A DNA stretch of 29,860 nt from a virus (IMGVR_UViG_3300009180_000152:1-29860), one strand, 5' to 3'; positions 1 to 9,171 are shown, counted from the stretch's first letter. The notes: generated from the letters alone by a model not told the origin. Numbers and translations are program-made.

Positions 1-1
1 A

Positions 2-280
2 ACCAATTGGGAGCAATGGTCTTGGGAGTACACTCCTGTTAATAGACAAGCTACTCCTAGTATAGACATAGCTATGGGTATAGCGGTAGCCTATATGGGC
101 ATAACTCCGTTCACCCCACTAGACTATCCAACATTTACACATTCAAAGCCAGAAAATTGGAGAAAGTTCTTAAGTCTGAATGTTGACCCCAACCAGGTAA
201 AAGTAGGTAATTATGTACAAACAGGCATTTTGCATTACGTGGATAAGGATATAGTTGATGAACTATCAAAAGCATTTTAA
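2..280 (+). CDS. 3' end of an unrecognised gene (partial)
   Basis: This reading frame is open from the window edge to a TAA at 278-280. Its start lies outside the window. The visible 92 residues are rich in Trp, Tyr and Pro near the start and end in a short acidic helix-like tail. An internal ATG at 74 exists, but the frame is open before it, so a truncated 3' end is more likely than a 68-residue gene. The stop overlaps the start of the next gene by 23 bases, which suggests translational coupling. The family is not recognised. Position ahead of a glycosyltransferase-like gene suggests it belongs to the same accessory operon. Confidence 0.6.
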   Translation, partial: TNWEQWSWEYTPVNRQATPSIDIAMGIAVAYMGITPFTPLDYPTFTHSKPENWRKFLSLNVDPNQVKVGNYVQTGILHYVDKDIVDELSKAF

Positions 281-1331
281 TATTGAGCTTTCGGAAATTG
301 AGCTCGATAACTTCGAATCTGGTTACTGGAAGGTAGAAGATTTTATCGTCGTTGATAATGAATTAGAAAGAGCAACTCCACTGATTAAAATCTCTGAGCC
401 AGAGATAGTTAAGAACGTCACCCTAAACGAACTCGACTGCATTTTTATCAGTTATGATGAACCTAACGCTGATCGTAACTGGGCAGATTTATTAAGCAAA
501 GCACCGTGGGCCAAAAGAGTACACGGAGTTAAAGGATCAGATGCCGCACACAAGGCCGCGGCTGAATTAAGCAATACTGAACGTTTTATTACCGTAGACG
601 GCGACAATATTGTAGACCCTAAGTTCTTTGATGTTGTATTGGATTTTGTTGGAACGCCTGTTCTTAGAAATAAACAGTTGTCTTGGTGTGGTAAAAACAT
701 TATAAACGGATTAGTTTACGGTAATGGCGGGTTAAAGTCCTGGACTAGAGAGTTTGTTCAAAATATGAAAACCCACGAGCTTGCTGATTCAGAACAATCC
801 CAAGTAGATTTTTGTTGGAGTGACGACTACAAGCAAATGGCCAACTTGTATTCAGTAAGTTATAATAATGCTAGTCCGTTACAAGCATGGCGAGCAGGAT
901 TCCGAGAAGGTGTAAAAATGACCTTAAACAACGGAGTTAAACAAAAACTTATTAATCCTAAACATCAGCTAGTTCGCCGCAATTATCAACGACTATTAAT
1001 ATGGTGTAATATAGGAGCAGATGTATCGCAAGGCATATGGGCAATGTACGGTGCTAGACTAGGATGCTATATGACCAATTGTACAGATTGGGATTATGTA
1101 CAAGTCCGAGACTTTGATTATCTTAATAACTTGTTTGAAGAACTAGCATGTAATGATCCCCTAGAGCAGATTCCACTGTTAGGTGAAAAATTAAAGCATG
1201 AACTAGATTTGCCTATGCAATATTTTAGTTCGGAACAAAGTCGTTTCTTTAAAGAAGTATGGGTCAATCCGCCTAGGTACGATCATATGGTTAAGGAACT
1301 AGATACTAATTGGGATTTACTTGACTTATGA
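258..1331 (+). CDS. GT-A-like glycosyltransferase family protein (paralogue 1)
   Basis: This 357-residue protein has a GT-A-like core. An opening strand runs from about residue 61 (CIFISYDEPNADRNW), a KRVHGVKG stretch lies at 86-93, and a DxD-type site (VDGDN) sits at 113-117, where such enzymes bind metal and nucleotide sugar. A glycine-rich stretch (NGLVYGNGG) follows. The same motif order appears in the protein at 1935-3080, so the two are paralogues. The ATG at 258 is preferred over a TTG at 255. Its end overlaps the next ATG by four bases. Likely cytosolic sugar transfer, but neither donor nor acceptor can be inferred. Glycosyltransferase is my best reading, from motif order rather than a confident family match. 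Confidence 0.55.
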   Translation: MNYQKHFNIELSEIELDNFESGYWKVEDFIVVDNELERATPLIKISEPEIVKNVTLNELDCIFISYDEPNADRNWADLLSKAPWAKRVHGVKGSDAAHKAAAELSNTERFITVDGDNIVDPKFFDVVLDFVGTPVLRNKQLSWCGKNIINGLVYGNGGLKSWTREFVQNMKTHELADSEQSQVDFCWSDDYKQMANLYSVSYNNASPLQAWRAGFREGVKMTLNNGVKQKLINPKHQLVRRNYQRLLIWCNIGADVSQGIWAMYGARLGCYMTNCTDWDYVQVRDFDYLNNLFEELACNDPLEQIPLLGEKLKHELDLPMQYFSSEQSRFFKEVWVNPPRYDHMVKELDTNWDLLDL

Positions 1332-1933
1332 CTATAGAATTTATTACAGCTAACGAAGAGTCCCCAGTAGTGGAGTTTGAGTATCCTGTAGATAATTTAC
1401 AGATGCTGTTTGACAATTATAAAGATTGGAGAACAGAGGATGATACTAGGGGACTCGAATATAAAGAATTAGATAAACGACTTACTCGTAAAAGTAATAA
1501 GATAGATAATTTAGATTTTACTTTGTTTGAACAAGCAATTGAAAAGTCTAAACTTCAGCTTGTTGAAAAATTTTTAACAATTGATACAAAAAGTAGATGG
1601 CCAAATATTGCTAGCTCTATGGTTAGACGCATTAACATTTATTCAACGTTAATAACAGATTTAAAAGGTTATAGTATGAATCAACATATCGATAACAGGT
1701 CTGTTTATGCGGCAGGGTATTTAAATATATTTGATAACGAATCGTTAACTGTGATTAGTTCGACTAAAAAATCATTTTTTGGAAAAGAAACGGAAACACA
1801 ATATCGAGCTCCTGGAAAGAAAGGCCGTGGAGTAATTTGGTTAAACACAGAAAACAGTTGGCATTGGGTAAACAAAGTATCTCAAGATAGAAAGATATTA
1901 ATGATGACATTTCAAATTGTTCCTTGGGATTAA
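1328..1933 (+). CDS. 2-oxoglutarate/Fe(II)-dependent oxygenase-like protein
   Basis: This 201-residue protein shows the facial triad of the cupin-fold oxygenases: H120 and D122 in MNQHIDN, then H179 in NSWHWVN. R188 (SQDRKILMMTF) sits at the spacing expected for the 2-oxoglutarate-binding arginine. The surrounding YAAGYLNIFDN and GRGVIWLN strands fit the double-stranded beta-helix. Known members hydroxylate or otherwise oxidise proteins, sugars, nucleic acids or small molecules. The gene sits between two glycosyltransferase-like paralogues, with a four-base ATGA overlap upstream, so a modified sugar or sugar-protein product is plausible but not shown. Confidence 0.6.
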   Translation: MTIEFITANEESPVVEFEYPVDNLQMLFDNYKDWRTEDDTRGLEYKELDKRLTRKSNKIDNLDFTLFEQAIEKSKLQLVEKFLTIDTKSRWPNIASSMVRRINIYSTLITDLKGYSMNQHIDNRSVYAAGYLNIFDNESLTVISSTKKSFFGKETETQYRAPGKKGRGVIWLNTENSWHWVNKVSQDRKILMMTFQIVPWD

Positions 1934-1934
1934 C

Positions 1935-3080
1935 ATGAAAATAGTTGATGCTGAATTAGTTAAATCTGTTGATTGGAATAGCAACCAGGCATTAAGCCGG
2001 CTATGCACCGACGAAGATTATTTTCTAGTTGTCAATCCAGAATTAGATGAATCAATTTTAAAACTAATTGATATTGACGTTCAGTTAAGTGATAATTGTA
2101 TTAAGTACAAAATTGGTGAAGGTTGGATTGCTAAACGTTTTCCTAAAAACTGGAACGGGCATGTTCAAATTGTTCAGCTACGGTTAACACCGCACCGCAT
2201 TGAAACAAATGAGTATGCCCTAGTCAATTCTAAAATACTAGATTATAAAGTTCCTGCTTGGGACTTGCCGTATAAACATATATGGACTTATAATACAGCA
2301 TTAACTAACGGCGCAGAAGTTGATGCTGTTACTGTGTCTTACATTGAGTCAGCTAGCGGGCGTAAGGTTATCGGAGTTGCTGATAACAAATACATAAACA
2401 ATCTATTTGATGTTATATTTTTAACATATAACGAAACAGATGCACAAGCTAATTGGGAACAATTACAAACTGTTTGCCCTAGAGCGAAAAGAGTTGTAGG
2501 AGTTAAAGGCATTTATAATGCACACATTGCGGCCTCTACTATAGCACAAACAGATATGTTTTATGTAGTTGACGCAGATGCGTTTGTTAAAGATTTTCAA
2601 TTTGATTACGTACCTCCTATCCAAGACAGAGATACTGTTCACATATGGTATAGTCACAACCCTGTAAACGGCTTAGAATACGGGTATGGCGGTATTAAGT
2701 TATTTTCTAAGTCACATTTTCAAACAGCACAAGCAGGAGTAATTGATACTGCGACTAGTGTGGGAGATGTTAAAGTAATACCCGTAGTTGCTTGTGAGAC
2801 TAGATTTAATACAGATGAGTTTAGTACTTGGAAAAGTGCATTTAGAGAATGTGCTAAACTTAGTTCTAAGCTCATAAAGAAACAACTCAATAAAGAAACT
2901 GTAGAAAGATTATATGCTTGGACAAATATTAACAACGGTGCTCAGTACGGCAAGTACGCTATTGCAGGAGCACTAGCTGGGGCCAAATATGGTAGTACAA
3001 ACATTAGCAATCCATACGCATTAGAAAAAATAAATGACTATGACTGGTTATTAACTCAATTTACAGAAGATCAAAAATGA
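1935..3080 (+). CDS. GT-A-like glycosyltransferase family protein (paralogue 2)
   Basis: The start ATG at 1935 lies one base after the upstream TAA, giving 381 residues. Residues 160-215 repeat the motif order of the protein at 258-1331: VIFLTYNETDAQANW, then KRVVGVKG at 185-192, and a DxD-type VVDADAF at 211-217. A glycine-rich NPVNGLEYGYGG stretch follows. The first 150 or so residues have no counterpart of equal length in paralogue 1 and may form an extra domain. The gene end overlaps the methyltransferase-like gene by four bases. A glycosyltransferase role is inferred from the DxD site and strand pattern; the substrate is unknown. Confidence 0.55.
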   Translation: MKIVDAELVKSVDWNSNQALSRLCTDEDYFLVVNPELDESILKLIDIDVQLSDNCIKYKIGEGWIAKRFPKNWNGHVQIVQLRLTPHRIETNEYALVNSKILDYKVPAWDLPYKHIWTYNTALTNGAEVDAVTVSYIESASGRKVIGVADNKYINNLFDVIFLTYNETDAQANWEQLQTVCPRAKRVVGVKGIYNAHIAASTIAQTDMFYVVDADAFVKDFQFDYVPPIQDRDTVHIWYSHNPVNGLEYGYGGIKLFSKSHFQTAQAGVIDTATSVGDVKVIPVVACETRFNTDEFSTWKSAFRECAKLSSKLIKKQLNKETVERLYAWTNINNGAQYGKYAIAGALAGAKYGSTNISNPYALEKINDYDWLLTQFTEDQK

Positions 3081-3622
3081 ATGTAGACAAAGATGCGTTT
3101 AGTAGCGGACAAATAGGCAGTAAGATTTGGCTTTGTGAAGAGCTGGAAAAAACCAATTGGGATGTAAATTATGTTTACCTCTTTGGTGGCTGGCATGGCA
3201 TGACCGCTTTCTTATTGTTATCGAGAGGAATCTTTAAGATGCAAAAGATTCGCAGTATTGATATAGACCCTGCCTGTGAAGCCATCGCTGATATGATTAA
3301 CGAGAATTGGGTATGGAAGGATTGGAAATTCAAAGCCATCACAGGAGACTGTAATACTTTTCAAACAGAGTTTAGGGGACTTATAATTAATACCAGCACC
3401 GAACACTTTGAAAGTATGGATTGGTTTAATAATCTTAGTAAAGGAACTAAAGTAGTATTACAGGGTAATAACATGCTTCATGATGAAGATACTGTTATTA
3501 TTAATAGCTTAGAAGAATTTAAGAGTAAGTATCCGTTGAGTGAATATCTTTATGCAGGAGAGAAACAATTTGTTTATCCTGATTGGCAATTTACCAGATA
3601 TATGACTATTGGAATTGTTTAA
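3077..3622 (+). CDS. class I SAM-dependent methyltransferase-like protein
   Basis: This 181-residue protein has the start of a Rossmann-like methyltransferase. The glycine motif YLFGGWHGMTAFLLL is at about residues 34-48, and an acidic end of strand 2 (SIDIDP, 60-65) would hold the SAM ribose. A GDCNTF turn near residue 90 and INTSTEHFESMDWF near 104 follow the usual motif order. Methyltransferases of this size are common in the accessory islands of marine T4-like phages. It is translationally coupled to the glycosyltransferase-like gene by an ATGA overlap and ends convergently, overlapping the next gene on the opposite strand by four bases. Confidence 0.6.
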   Translation: MNVDKDAFSSGQIGSKIWLCEELEKTNWDVNYVYLFGGWHGMTAFLLLSRGIFKMQKIRSIDIDPACEAIADMINENWVWKDWKFKAITGDCNTFQTEFRGLIINTSTEHFESMDWFNNLSKGTKVVLQGNNMLHDEDTVIINSLEEFKSKYPLSEYLYAGEKQFVYPDWQFTRYMTIGIV

Positions 3623-3795
3623 AGTGTTAGAGTAATATTAGAATCTGTAAGTACTACACTTTGGGTAATACGTCGTTCTACAAGTAACTGAGACCAAACT
3701 AGATTATCAGAGAAAACTGGCACATCAAATGTTTTTTCTTTTCCTGATTGAAAATCAACAATCTTAATTTCTACTGAAAAGTCTTTTCTATTCAT
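3619..3795 (-). CDS. small unrecognised protein coupled to the 3792-4556 gene
   Basis: The chosen ATG at 3795 overlaps the TGA of the upstream gene (ATGA, 3792-3795), giving 58 residues that start MNRKDFSVEIKIVDF. An ATG five codons upstream (3810) is also open but lies deeper inside the upstream gene. The sequence looks like a small beta-rich protein (alternating SVEIKIVDF, KTFDVPVF, SVVLTDSNITLTL). No family is recognised. Its co-translation with the 254-residue gene suggests the two act together. The 3' end overlaps the convergent methyltransferase-like gene by four bases. Confidence 0.6.
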   Translation of the reverse strand: MNRKDFSVEIKIVDFQSGKEKTFDVPVFSDNLVWSQLLVERRITQSVVLTDSNITLTL

Positions 3796-4556
3796 AGTAG
3801 TGACATCCATTTAGTAAAGGCTTTTGTGGTCCATTGATTTAAAAAATCATCCGACACTTCAGATTTAGCAATTTCTTGAATTAGAAACTGAGCAATTTTA
3901 ATATTTTGCCTGATAATTTTATCAGGGGTCTGAGTCCAACTATCAAAGTTTTTAACAAAATAGTAACCTTGTGCGTCTTCTAGTATATGTATAATTCCAA
4001 TCTCTGGAACGTAAATTTCTCCGTTGATTTCTAAATTATTTCTTGCAACTTTAATTGCGGCCTGCATTGCATAGTAGTACGGGTCTATAATATTATTTAG
4101 AAATGTTTCAATTGTGTTAGGATACAGGTAATGTCCAGCGATTTCTCCCACGCCTGCTCCAGGTCGAGCCGCCCTTGTATATTCCCAAATTTCCTCACCT
4201 ACTTCTATTTCTTCTCTTGAAATAGGAGCATCTATTCTAAATAAACCCGACGTTGATGCCTCAATAAACAAATCTTGAAACATTTTCCATTCTTTTCTAG
4301 ATCCATTTGAAATCGGTGCCCTTGTTGAATCAAGATTCCCAGCAAATGATTTTCTGTAAGTGTAAGTATGTCCTTCTATACAATCGTTAAACATGATCTT
4401 GTCGGTTTCTATTTGATAGTATCCGGTATCAGTCCAGTTGATAGCAAAATCCTTTAAAGGACTAATCAATAGATCCGGATTATTAAAATCATCAGAATTC
4501 CAAATATTTTGATCTATTGCAGACTGTAGGGCTTGAGAAAGTGTATTAGCATCCAT
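3792..4556 (-). CDS. unrecognised 254-residue phage protein
   Basis: This protein begins MDANTLSQALQSAIDQ, an amphipathic helix typical of phage structural or baseplate proteins. It ends in a helical segment (IAQFLIQEIAKSEVSDDFLNQW). The middle is mixed alpha/beta with many aromatic residues. No catalytic motif or membrane segment is visible. Only four bases separate the start codon from a TAAATA box (4561-4570), so late expression is likely. A late structural or assembly role is an inference from promoter type and N-terminal style. It runs opposite to the enzyme genes on both sides. Confidence 0.65.
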   Translation of the reverse strand: MDANTLSQALQSAIDQNIWNSDDFNNPDLLISPLKDFAINWTDTGYYQIETDKIMFNDCIEGHTYTYRKSFAGNLDSTRAPISNGSRKEWKMFQDLFIEASTSGLFRIDAPISREEIEVGEEIWEYTRAARPGAGVGEIAGHYLYPNTIETFLNNIIDPYYYAMQAAIKVARNNLEINGEIYVPEIGIIHILEDAQGYYFVKNFDSWTQTPDKIIRQNIKIAQFLIQEIAKSEVSDDFLNQWTTKAFTKWMSLL

Positions 4557-4560
4557 ATAA

Positions 4561-4570
4561 TTATTTATCC
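4561..4570 (-). promoter_or_regulatory. late-type promoter box (GGATAAATAA)
   Basis: On the minus strand the sequence reads GGATAAATAA, with the ATG of the 3792-4556 gene four bases after the box. It resembles the TATAAATA late promoter of T4-like phages. It is one of about ten such boxes in the left half of the window. Confidence 0.5.
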
Positions 4571-4598
4571 AGAACTATAATCTTGAATTAACTACCTA

Positions 4599-4607
4599 CT
4601 TAAATAC
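4599..4607 (+). promoter_or_regulatory. late-type promoter box (CTTAAATAC)
   Basis: The box lies four bases before the ATG at 4612 and is divergent from the box at 4561-4570. No sigma-70 -35 element is seen at the right distance. The implied transcript would have almost no leader, or else this element has a different role. Confidence 0.45.
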
Positions 4608-4611
4608 AGCT

Positions 4612-5970
4612 ATGGAACAACAACTTCAATTTTTTAAAAATGTAAAAGATCGACTTAATTCGGTAGGTCCTGGATTTTGTGCTATGAAATGGTTACACCA
4701 AACTTTGTATCTACATACAGGCGACAATCACAGTTGTTATCACCCTAAACCACATCATATCCAATTGGACGAAATCGCAGAAAACCCTGCGGCATTACAC
4801 AATACCAAGTGGAAGAAAGAACAACGCAAGGCCATGTTAGAAGGTGAGCGGCCTAAAGAATGTTATTACTGCTGGAACATTGAAGATTTACCAGGAGATC
4901 ACTCTAGCGATAGAGTATTGCATAGTGGCGGCAATCCTTGGGCAGAACAAGCTATTGAGAAACTAGCCCAACTACCTTGGGACGCTGATATTAATCCCAA
5001 GTACTTGGAAGTTAGCTTTGGTAACAACTGTAATTTCCGTTGCGGATACTGTGGGCCGCAAGCTAGTACCATGTGGATGGAAGAAGTAAAGAAATACGGT
5101 GACTACGATATTACACATCCGCAATATAGTATAGGCTTCCTAGATCACGGAACATACTATGGTCCTAAAGATGACAATCCCTATATCGATGCGTTTTGGA
5201 AATGGTGGCCAAGTCTACGCAAAGACCTACATACGCTTCGCATTACAGGAGGTGAACCATTAATGAATAAAGGTGCTATGGATTTCTTTGAGCTGTTAGA
5301 TCGAGAGCCTGCTCCAGACTTAGAAATTAGTATCAATAGCAATCTTGGAGTTAGTTTTAATAGAGTTGATAGATTTATAGAACAGGCTAAAAAATTGTTA
5401 AAAGACAAAAAGATCAAAACTCTCAATATTTTTACTTCAATTGATAGTTGGGGTCCTCAAGCCGAGTACATGCGTACTGGATTAAACTGTGCTCATTGGG
5501 AAAGAAACATGCTAGAGTTTGTTAAGCTAGGCAAACGTGTTAATTTTATGTGTACGTTTAATGTTCTGTGTGTGACAAACTATAAAAAATTATTAGAAAA
5601 AGTAATTGAATGGCGCAAACAATACGGATCGCATCTAATACATTTAGATATACCTTATTTGAAAGATCCTCCGCACTGGATGATTAACATTCTTCCTCCA
5701 GAGTTTATGAGCTATATGGATGACACACTTAAATTTATGGAAGATAATGCTGAATGGTTTGAATTATCAGAGATCGTTAAGTTTAGGCGTGTCCACGAAT
5801 ATATGAAAACCAATCCAGTTGATCAAGATAAGATCCGTAGGGGTCGTAGAGACTTTTATGTATTCTTTACAGAAAATGATAAACGATTAGGAACTAATTT
5901 GTTAGAACTATTCCCAGAATACACTGACTTTTATCAACTGTGCAAGGAAACATACGAATCTGGAAAATAA
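4612..5970 (+). CDS. twitch-type radical SAM protein 1
   Basis: This 452-residue radical SAM protein carries the CxxxCxxC cluster site at C140, C144 and C147 (GNNCNFRCGYC) and the GGEP motif at 213-216 that contacts SAM. The N-terminal part has further cysteines (C23, C42 and the CYYC pair at C84/C87). They sit before the core, as in the twitch-domain radical SAM proteins often seen in marine phages, and may bind a second cluster or zinc. The enzyme would cleave SAM to a 5'-deoxyadenosyl radical; the substrate is unknown. The gene follows a late-type box and heads a run of same-strand genes that includes three more radical SAM genes. Confidence 0.85.
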   Translation: MEQQLQFFKNVKDRLNSVGPGFCAMKWLHQTLYLHTGDNHSCYHPKPHHIQLDEIAENPAALHNTKWKKEQRKAMLEGERPKECYYCWNIEDLPGDHSSDRVLHSGGNPWAEQAIEKLAQLPWDADINPKYLEVSFGNNCNFRCGYCGPQASTMWMEEVKKYGDYDITHPQYSIGFLDHGTYYGPKDDNPYIDAFWKWWPSLRKDLHTLRITGGEPLMNKGAMDFFELLDREPAPDLEISINSNLGVSFNRVDRFIEQAKKLLKDKKIKTLNIFTSIDSWGPQAEYMRTGLNCAHWERNMLEFVKLGKRVNFMCTFNVLCVTNYKKLLEKVIEWRKQYGSHLIHLDIPYLKDPPHWMINILPPEFMSYMDDTLKFMEDNAEWFELSEIVKFRRVHEYMKTNPVDQDKIRRGRRDFYVFFTENDKRLGTNLLELFPEYTDFYQLCKETYESGK

Positions 5971-5989
5971 AAAGATTTGATACATAACT

Positions 5990-6724
5990 ATGACAAATTT
6001 TAATGTGTTATATGCTGGTCAATTGAGATTTGTTGAGTGTGCTCAGTATCATAAAATGCATATAGAGGGAGCAGAGTTAATTGATGCCGCATTCGTTGAT
6101 TCAGTGTTCGATATATGGAACACCAATATAGGTTCAAAACACAGCATCAATAATTTAAGTTTTAATGAATCTTTAGATTTTTTTAAACAAACAATTAATC
6201 CAACTAGTTGTACAGTAGTTGATGTGAAGAAGTATATTAATTTAATTGATGTTAGCAAAAGCAGATTTTTTTTATATCAACAGTTATTTTTGATGTTGAA
6301 TCATTTGAAAGAAAATGATGTAGTATTCTTTTTAACTCCGGAAATAGTTTTTAATAAAAAAACTTCATTAGACTTTAAACAAATAGCCAAATCTGTTCCG
6401 CAAGAGTCTCCCAAAGCATTTGGTTGGGTAGCGGATAACAATATGCTACACAACCATTTTATGTATTTTAATAGACTAGGAGTACGTACACTAAAAGAAA
6501 GATGGCATACACTTCGTTTTCTAGATATTAAAGATGCTAATATAGAAAATATTTGGTATAAGATTATTACAGACTGCGGAGTTGAAGTTATATCATCTGA
6601 GCTAGTTAACATGGACAACTATTGTTTAAGGTTTAAAAATAATATGGATTTTGATAAAATAACTGATTACAAATATCTAAATGAAAAAAGAAATCAATGG
6701 ACTATGATTCGAGAAGGAATATAA
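5990..6724 (+). CDS. unrecognised protein, possibly glycosyltransferase-like
   Basis: This 244-residue protein lies between two twitch-type radical SAM genes. Residues around 100-115 (LNHLKENDVVFFLTPEIVF) look like the strand that ends at the sugar-nucleotide site in GT-A-like enzymes, but no clear DxD motif follows. HNHFMYFNR near residue 158 and ERWHTLRF near 170 are notable aromatic and basic patches. There is no signal peptide or membrane segment. The coding sequence is A/T-rich, like its neighbours. Position suggests it prepares or binds the substrate of the flanking radical SAM proteins. A glycosyltransferase-like fold is only a weak guess. Confidence 0.6.
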   Translation: MTNFNVLYAGQLRFVECAQYHKMHIEGAELIDAAFVDSVFDIWNTNIGSKHSINNLSFNESLDFFKQTINPTSCTVVDVKKYINLIDVSKSRFFLYQQLFLMLNHLKENDVVFFLTPEIVFNKKTSLDFKQIAKSVPQESPKAFGWVADNNMLHNHFMYFNRLGVRTLKERWHTLRFLDIKDANIENIWYKIITDCGVEVISSELVNMDNYCLRFKNNMDFDKITDYKYLNEKRNQWTMIREGI

Positions 6725-6725
6725 T

Positions 6726-7895
6726 ATGAAAAGTAATACTTGGTGCATAAATGCATTCCATAGCCTAAGTGCAAGTAATGACGGAACTACTCGTCCGTGT
6801 TGTATGTATGTTAGTCAAGATCCTGATAGCAAATACATACTGGGCGAAAAAACTATAGAAGAACATCTTAATCATCCCGAATTACAACAACTAAAAAAAG
6901 ACTGTGAGACTGGTGTTCGTAATACAGGTTGTATTCGTTGTTGGGAAGAAGAAGACGGGGGCGGAAAAAGCAAGCGACTTAGAGATAACGAGCGATATAA
7001 TCAACAACAGGGGCTGGTTTATTTTGAAGCCAGTTTAGGTAATCAATGTAATATCCGTTGTAGAACATGTAATCCCCATTCAAGCAGTCAATGGGTTGAC
7101 GAGGGATATGATACACAATATCATAAAATCTATGCTATTAAAGATTACCGAAGCCATATCAAAAAGTTTTATAAAAGTTTTGAAGAAGAAAGTAATTTTT
7201 GGCCAGATCTAGAAAGCCATCTACATACTATAAAACATTTAGAGTTTTATGGAGGGGAACCTTTTATGAGCAAGAAGATGTGGAGTATATTAGAACTTGC
7301 TGTAGAAAAAGGATATGCCAAAGATATAGAAGTACACTACGCTACTAATGGTACTTTATGGCCTAAACAGGTTGAAGTGTGGAAACATTTTAAAAGAATA
7401 TCTGTACATTTTAGCATAGATGGAGTTGGTAAACAATTTGAATACATGCGTTATCTAGCAGACTGGGAAGTTGTTCAGGCTAATATGGCCAAGTCTAGAA
7501 CACAAGAAGGCAATTTAACAATAGGTTGGTTTATTACTTTGAGTAATTTAAATGTTTATTATCTTCCAGAGATTATAGAAGAGTACTATAGGGCATACCC
7601 AGACTTTGGAAGTTTTCTAAATCTAGTCCACGGCCCAAGACATTTCAATATTAGCATTATGCCAGAAGATGTTAAAAAGATCGTTCTTGATAGACTTAAT
7701 TCAATACCAAAGTCCTATAGACATGTATGGACACAATTACCGGGCATTATTGGATTCATTGAGAACGGCACACCTGATCCGGCTATGTGGGATACGTTTC
7801 TAGAAGAAATTAAAATACACGACGATTATCGAAAACAAGATTACGCAGAAGTGTTTCCGGAATTTGCAAAAATTATAGGGCTAGCACATGACTGA
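6726..7895 (+). CDS. twitch-type radical SAM protein 2
   Basis: This 389-residue protein has its CxxxCxxC site at C108, C112 and C115 (GNQCNIRCRTC) and a GGEP motif at 176-179. Before the core lie C7, C25, C26, C60 and a CIRC pair at C69/C72, the same kind of N-terminal cysteine region as in the protein at 4612-5970. The two are therefore likely paralogues. A phenylalanine and tyrosine-rich stretch and an SIDG segment follow the core, as usual in radical SAM barrels. The ATG lies one base after the upstream stop, and the 3' end overlaps the next radical SAM gene by eight bases, so tight coupling is likely. Substrate unknown. Confidence 0.85.
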   Translation: MKSNTWCINAFHSLSASNDGTTRPCCMYVSQDPDSKYILGEKTIEEHLNHPELQQLKKDCETGVRNTGCIRCWEEEDGGGKSKRLRDNERYNQQQGLVYFEASLGNQCNIRCRTCNPHSSSQWVDEGYDTQYHKIYAIKDYRSHIKKFYKSFEEESNFWPDLESHLHTIKHLEFYGGEPFMSKKMWSILELAVEKGYAKDIEVHYATNGTLWPKQVEVWKHFKRISVHFSIDGVGKQFEYMRYLADWEVVQANMAKSRTQEGNLTIGWFITLSNLNVYYLPEIIEEYYRAYPDFGSFLNLVHGPRHFNISIMPEDVKKIVLDRLNSIPKSYRHVWTQLPGIIGFIENGTPDPAMWDTFLEEIKIHDDYRKQDYAEVFPEFAKIIGLAHD

Positions 7896-9171
7896 GTTCT
7901 GGAAGACGCAAGAAGTACGTCAACTGCATATTGAATTAACCAATGCATGTAATGCCGCATGTCCCATGTGTGTACGTTTCTATCGAAACTCTCCGTTAGT
8001 CAGACCTGACTTAGAAATAGGAGAGATATCTTTAGAAAAATTCAAAGAATACTTTCCACCAGATTTGTTATCAGGGCTAGTTAAGATAATGTTTTGCGGA
8101 ACACAAGGTGATCCTTGTATGGCCAGCAATACATTAGAAATTTGTGAATATATTCTAGAGCATACTCAATATCAAAAAACAGCTTGGTGGAAGCCTAAAA
8201 AGAAAAGCGATTTTGTTCTACAGATGCATACTAACGGAGGTATGCGTAATCCCGAATGGTGGGCTAAGTTAGGTGCTGTATTCGCTAAACGCAATCCTAG
8301 AGATTTAACCTGTTGGAGACTTATTTTTAGCATTGACGGATTAGAAGATACTAATCATATATATCGCAGAAATGTTAAATGGAAAAACTTAATGGCCAAT
8401 GCTAAAGCATTTATAGATGCTGGCGGTAACGCTGTGTGGGAATACTTGATATTTGAACATAACGAACATCAAATAGAAGAAGCTCGCAAAATGGCAGACG
8501 ATCTAGGGTTTGTATTGTTTGTTCCTAAAAAAGCATTAGGAGTAGATACCGGTAGTTATCTAACCACTTTACCTGCGGTAACTAGGGATGGAGAATTAGA
8601 TTATATGATTCATGCTCCAAAAGATCCAGATAATAGAATCTTAAGAGATCCTGTAGGAGGAGAAACCCGCCCAGCTCGTTGGTACCCATTTAAATTTGAA
8701 GAGTACAAAGCACTAAGAGCAGACAAGTCTAATGACAACTATGAAGAAAAGTTTAATAAAGTCTATGAGATAATCAATAAACAGGATACTAGCAAACTTG
8801 ATGCTTGTACAATTAAATGTAAAGCAAATGTATTTAGAGACGATAAAGAAATATTTGTTGATAATTTTGGAAGAGTATTGCCTTGTTGTTACATAGGTAC
8901 ACACATTAGTGGAACATTTACAGACTACAGATCAATGCAGTTACACAAGCATATGAACGACTACGGATGGGATCATTTTGATCTCAACAAACATTCATTA
9001 AAAGATATTTTAGATGATGGACATTTAGATCGAGTCTATGCCGATTCTTGGTCTAAGGATAGTGTTAAGGATGGTAAGATGGCCTACTGTTCTAGTATCT
9101 GCGGAGAAACAAGCCGCATTGATAAAGTATACTTTGGAGCCGTTGATCCAAGTAAGATAAAACAAAAATAA
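7888..9171 (+). CDS. radical SAM/SPASM-type protein 1
   Basis: This 427-residue protein begins close to its cluster site, C21, C25 and C28 (LTNACNAACPMC). FCGTQGDP near residue 70 replaces the GGEP motif, as in many SPASM-type enzymes. The C-terminal third holds a cysteine pattern typical of a SPASM or related auxiliary-cluster domain: CTIKC, then the IFVDNFGRVLPCCYIG segment, then CSSIC. SPASM proteins commonly modify peptides or small molecules, for example in peptide maturation or coenzyme synthesis. The architecture matches the protein at 11110-12207, so these two form a second radical SAM pair next to the twitch pair. Substrate unknown. Confidence 0.85.
   Translation: MTEFWKTQEVRQLHIELTNACNAACPMCVRFYRNSPLVRPDLEIGEISLEKFKEYFPPDLLSGLVKIMFCGTQGDPCMASNTLEICEYILEHTQYQKTAWWKPKKKSDFVLQMHTNGGMRNPEWWAKLGAVFAKRNPRDLTCWRLIFSIDGLEDTNHIYRRNVKWKNLMANAKAFIDAGGNAVWEYLIFEHNEHQIEEARKMADDLGFVLFVPKKALGVDTGSYLTTLPAVTRDGELDYMIHAPKDPDNRILRDPVGGETRPARWYPFKFEEYKALRADKSNDNYEEKFNKVYEIINKQDTSKLDACTIKCKANVFRDDKEIFVDNFGRVLPCCYIGTHISGTFTDYRSMQLHKHMNDYGWDHFDLNKHSLKDILDDGHLDRVYADSWSKDSVKDGKMAYCSSICGETSRIDKVYFGAVDPSKIKQK

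Noticed and set aside
4612-7895. QueE among the radical SAM proteins
   Set aside because: QueE is much shorter and has an insertion-modified cluster motif. These proteins are about 390-450 residues with extra N-terminal cysteines.
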